Source: an uncultured Collinsella sp. (GTDB taxonomy: Bacteria; Actinomycetota; Coriobacteriia; Coriobacteriales; Coriobacteriaceae). From it: a stretch of DNA of 6,313 bases. The position numbers and the translations under genes are program-made. How positions within the stretch are numbered: position 1 is the first letter of the stretch; each line of letters begins with the position of its first letter. The notes under the pieces were generated by a model. It made no database searches. It was not told where the DNA came from and saw only the letters and a list, made by a program, of their open reading frames with translations. Positions 6,007-6,313 of the stretch are shown in pieces. The stretch is taken from the NCBI GenBank assembly GCA_900555955.1, contig USNA01000059.1, positions 1 to 6,313 of the forward strand, written 5' to 3'.

Positions 6007-6313
6007 ATGAACACCGAGGAAATTGCGCGCATCGTCGGCGAGCAGCGCGCCCACTTTAAGACGCACGCTACGTTTGATGTCGATGCTCGACGTCGTGCGC
6101 TCGTGAGTTTACGCGATGCGGTACGGGCGCACGAGGCCGATATTGCCCATGCGCTCAAGACCGATTTGGGAAATCGCATGACGAGGCCTATATGTGCGAG
6201 ATTGGCACATCGCTTTCCGAGATTCGTCATCAGATCGCTCATGTGGCTCGATGGAGTCGTCCGCGCCTGCATCCGTGCGACCTTGCCAATGCCGTGAGTG
6301 TGTGCAAGACGCA
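6007..6313 (+). pseudogene. Aldehyde dehydrogenase (class 3-like), 5' part, with apparent frameshift
   Basis: The gene starts at an ATG with AGGAGGG (5996-6002) upstream and encodes the N-terminus of an NAD(P)-dependent aldehyde dehydrogenase, which would oxidise or supply the aldehyde used by the alcohol dehydrogenase before it. Residues 1-55 read normally (MNTEEIARIVGEQRAHF through AHEADIAHALKTDLG). The same frame then loses similarity and stops at 6297. From about 6174 the family sequence continues in another frame: SHDEAYMCEIGTSLSEIRHQ, then HVARWSRPRLHP and SVCKT, running to the window edge. One G missing from the GGG-AAA run at 6168-6173 restores a continuous DLGKSHDEAYMCEIG. This is a real one-base deletion or a homopolymer sequencing error; the catalytic Glu and Cys lie beyond the window. 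Family identity is strong, but intact or broken status is uncertain. Confidence 0.8.

Noticed and set aside
5044..6066. 340-residue open frame on the - strand across the alcohol dehydrogenase
   Set aside because: Antisense shadow of a gene with all motifs and metal ligands intact; no start signal or similarity.

Overview
The window looks like chromosomal DNA from a Gram-positive, GC-rich gut anaerobe of the class Coriobacteriia, most like Collinsella. This is inferred from GC-rich codon use, strong Shine-Dalgarno sites, a glutamine-amidotransferase-type (PdxS) vitamin B6 pathway with a MocR regulator, a rubredoxin-first rubrerythrin and an iron-dependent alcohol dehydrogenase. No rRNA or other taxonomic marker is present, so the assignment is tentative.

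Left (1-2288): a 3'-truncated pdxS (- strand) is transcribed divergently from a MocR/PdxR-type regulator (+ strand). The spacer between them holds two direct AAGGTCAG boxes, one on the pdxS -35 and one at the regulator's ribosome site. This fits a regulator that activates B6 synthesis and limits its own expression. The last ten pdxS codons at the window edge do not match the family and look like a contig-end artefact.

Middle (2279-3818): this is the most unusual part. An AbiEi-like/PD-(D/E)XK nuclease-like protein of unknown function lies between two directly oriented 119-bp repeats. The repeats are about 82% identical, and each ends in a 12-bp perfect inverted repeat. In both copies the left end supplies the last residues and stop codon (Leu-Ser-Glu-stop) of the gene before it. 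A second palindromic structure of 66 bp sits between copy 1 and the nuclease-like gene. The layout is gene-repeat-gene-repeat, like a cassette or a REP-like dispersed element attached to gene ends.

Right (3895-6313): a rubrerythrin gene (- strand) has a clear terminator and promoter. Divergent from it is an operon of an iron-dependent alcohol dehydrogenase and an aldehyde dehydrogenase. Two Rex-like palindromes, 64 bp apart, lie between rubrerythrin and the dehydrogenases, which suggests redox (NADH/NAD+) control. The aldehyde dehydrogenase is cut by the window edge and carries an apparent one-base deletion near 6168-6173. Together these genes describe peroxide/oxygen defence and alcohol-aldehyde redox balancing in a fermenting anaerobe.
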